Assembly (NCBI GenBank): GCA_024763405.1
Contig: JANTFQ010000003.1
Span: 1 to 23,273, forward strand
Direction of reading: 5' to 3'
From: Calditrichaceae bacterium
GTDB taxonomy: Bacteria; Calditrichota; Calditrichia; Calditrichales; Calditrichaceae
Length of the DNA stretch: 23,273 bases
Positions 22,469 to 23,273 of the stretch are shown piece by piece; position 1 is the stretch's first letter, and every line of letters begins with the position of its first letter. The position numbers were made by a program, and so were the translations under genes. The notes beneath the pieces were generated by a model, which saw only the letters and a program-made list of their open reading frames with translations, was not told the origin of the DNA and did not search any database.

Positions 22469-23273
22469 CTACCGGGTTAAAACCATTTTTTCAATGGTTT
22501 CGGTCTTTTGGCTGCCGTCTTTCACAATCAGTTTATACAAATAAATACCGTTTGCCACCCGGTCTCCATCCTGATCCCGTCCATCCCAGCTAATGTCTTT
22601 ATTAAATCCGGCGGATGTAAATCCTTCTAATTTCTGAATCAAACGGCCGCTGATGGTGTAGATTTTTACCGTCACTTCGGCCCCCTGGCGGTTTGTCTGA
22701 AAGGTAAATGCGGTGCTGCCGTTAAAAGGATTTGGATAATTCACCACTTCTTCCACAATTAATTCCGAGCTGGCGCTGATATTAAAATCAATCGTCTGAT
22801 TAGAAGCATTATTCAAATTATCGAAGGCGGTCAAAGTTAATGTGTGCATTCCGCTCTTGAGTTTATCCAAAGGATATCGTACCTGTCCTTTGGTGTGGCT
22901 GTCTTTTTCGTAAGTAAAAAAACCGGAAATATTTTTTGGCGCTTCATTATCAATGGTAACGGTAATATTATGTCCCGTAGCGCCGCTGATATTAATTCCT
23001 TTTTCATCTTCTATATCCGCGAGAAGGGTGGGGGAGGGAAGAATTAGATCACCAGGCGAAAAATCTTCCTGATCCTTAAAATAGATATCAACCTTGGGAC
23101 CAGAATCGTCTCCGCTGTTGGTTAGGGAGCCATTAAACAGGAGATTATCGCTAAAACCCAATGCGCTTTTGCTATTGGTGTTGTCCCAGGCATAAAAGGT
23201 AATGCGTCCGCTTGGTTTGCTATAATAACGTATGGTTTTAGGAACGATAAATTTACCGCGTATCGTGTCATTT
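22469..23273 (-). CDS. C-terminal part of a PorU/gingipain-like (C25) T9SS protein
   Basis: The frame is open to the right edge, so about 268 C-terminal residues of a longer protein are visible and the catalytic region is outside. The visible part reads DTIRGKFIVPKTIRYYSKP, RITFYAWD, GPKVDIYFKDQEDFSPGDL, then SPTLLADIEDEKGINISG and TGHNITVTIDN. That pattern is found after the protease domain of PorU, the T9SS sortase, and related C25 proteins. A bacterial Ig-like segment (MHTLTLTAFDNLNN) and a type A sorting domain (VNYPNPFNGSTAFTF, GRLIQKL, DGDRVANGIYLYKL, ending EKMVLTR) follow. PorU is known to keep its own sorting-type domain. The call as PorU itself, rather than another secreted C25-like protein, is inference without the active site. 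Confidence 0.7.
   Translation of the reverse strand, partial: NDTIRGKFIVPKTIRYYSKPSGRITFYAWDNTNSKSALGFSDNLLFNGSLTNSGDDSGPKVDIYFKDQEDFSPGDLILPSPTLLADIEDEKGINISGATGHNITVTIDNEAPKNISGFFTYEKDSHTKGQVRYPLDKLKSGMHTLTLTAFDNLNNASNQTIDFNISASSELIVEEVVNYPNPFNGSTAFTFQTNRQGAEVTVKIYTISGRLIQKLEGFTSAGFNKDISWDGRDQDGDRVANGIYLYKLIVKDGSQKTETIEKMVLTR

Overview
The window is a dense chromosomal stretch (about 20 genes, no phage, transposase or CRISPR) from a bacterium of the FCB superphylum that is probably not a classical Bacteroidetes member. Three things point there. Two convergent genes at the right end carry type IX secretion C-terminal sorting domains; one has the NYPNPFNPST form usual in Calditrichota, Ignavibacteriota, KSB1 and related lineages. 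There is a GWxTD-domain protein and a DUF5683-type protein. One promoter fits both a sigma70 -35 and the Bacteroidetes TAnnTTTG -7 box. The exact phylum is inference.

Left block (1-4806, + strand): the 3' part of pnp, then an M16 zinc peptidase, an alanine-dehydrogenase-fold protein that appears to have lost its catalytic residues, and a NodB-type polysaccharide deacetylase. These are packed with 3-nt gaps or an 8-nt overlap and look like one operon. A two-copy tandem palindromic repeat follows and supplies the deacetylase stop codon. Next is a small membrane-anchored monoheme cytochrome c.

Middle (4865-10255): a soluble hybrid sensor kinase (PAS-GAF-HisKA-HATPase-REC-REC) on the minus strand, endonuclease IV (nfo) on plus, and dnaA on minus. 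The 423-nt gap upstream of dnaA holds three perfect DnaA boxes, an AT-rich tract and a parS-like sequence. It is the best oriC candidate here, although gene orientation to its left is unusual for an origin flank.

Right of that gap (10256-18580, + strand): ridA, a diacylglycerol-kinase-family lipid kinase, an internally duplicated DUF5683-like envelope protein, a YfiM/DUF2279-like small protein and a PHP phosphoesterase form one tight run with short gaps or overlaps. After it come a 98-aa single-TM protein, a UbiA prenyltransferase, and ftsY-rimO-GWxTD, with ftsY and rimO overlapping by ATGA.

Right end (18582-23273): rpmB (zinc-type L28) on minus with its own promoter and terminator, then a SAM methyltransferase with a near-consensus sigma70 promoter. 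An 872-aa secreted protein with seven FG-GAP/VCBS repeats, an ASPIC/UnbV domain and a T9SS sorting tail follows, preceded by a perfect CRP-type palindrome. A bidirectional terminator separates it from the C-terminal part of a convergent gene resembling the T9SS sortase PorU/C25 family, also with a sorting tail.

The items most worth following up are the degenerate alanine dehydrogenase homologue, the CRP-type operator upstream of the VCBS gene, the candidate origin, and the repeat that ends the deacetylase gene. I did not find a clear novel defence or mobile system.
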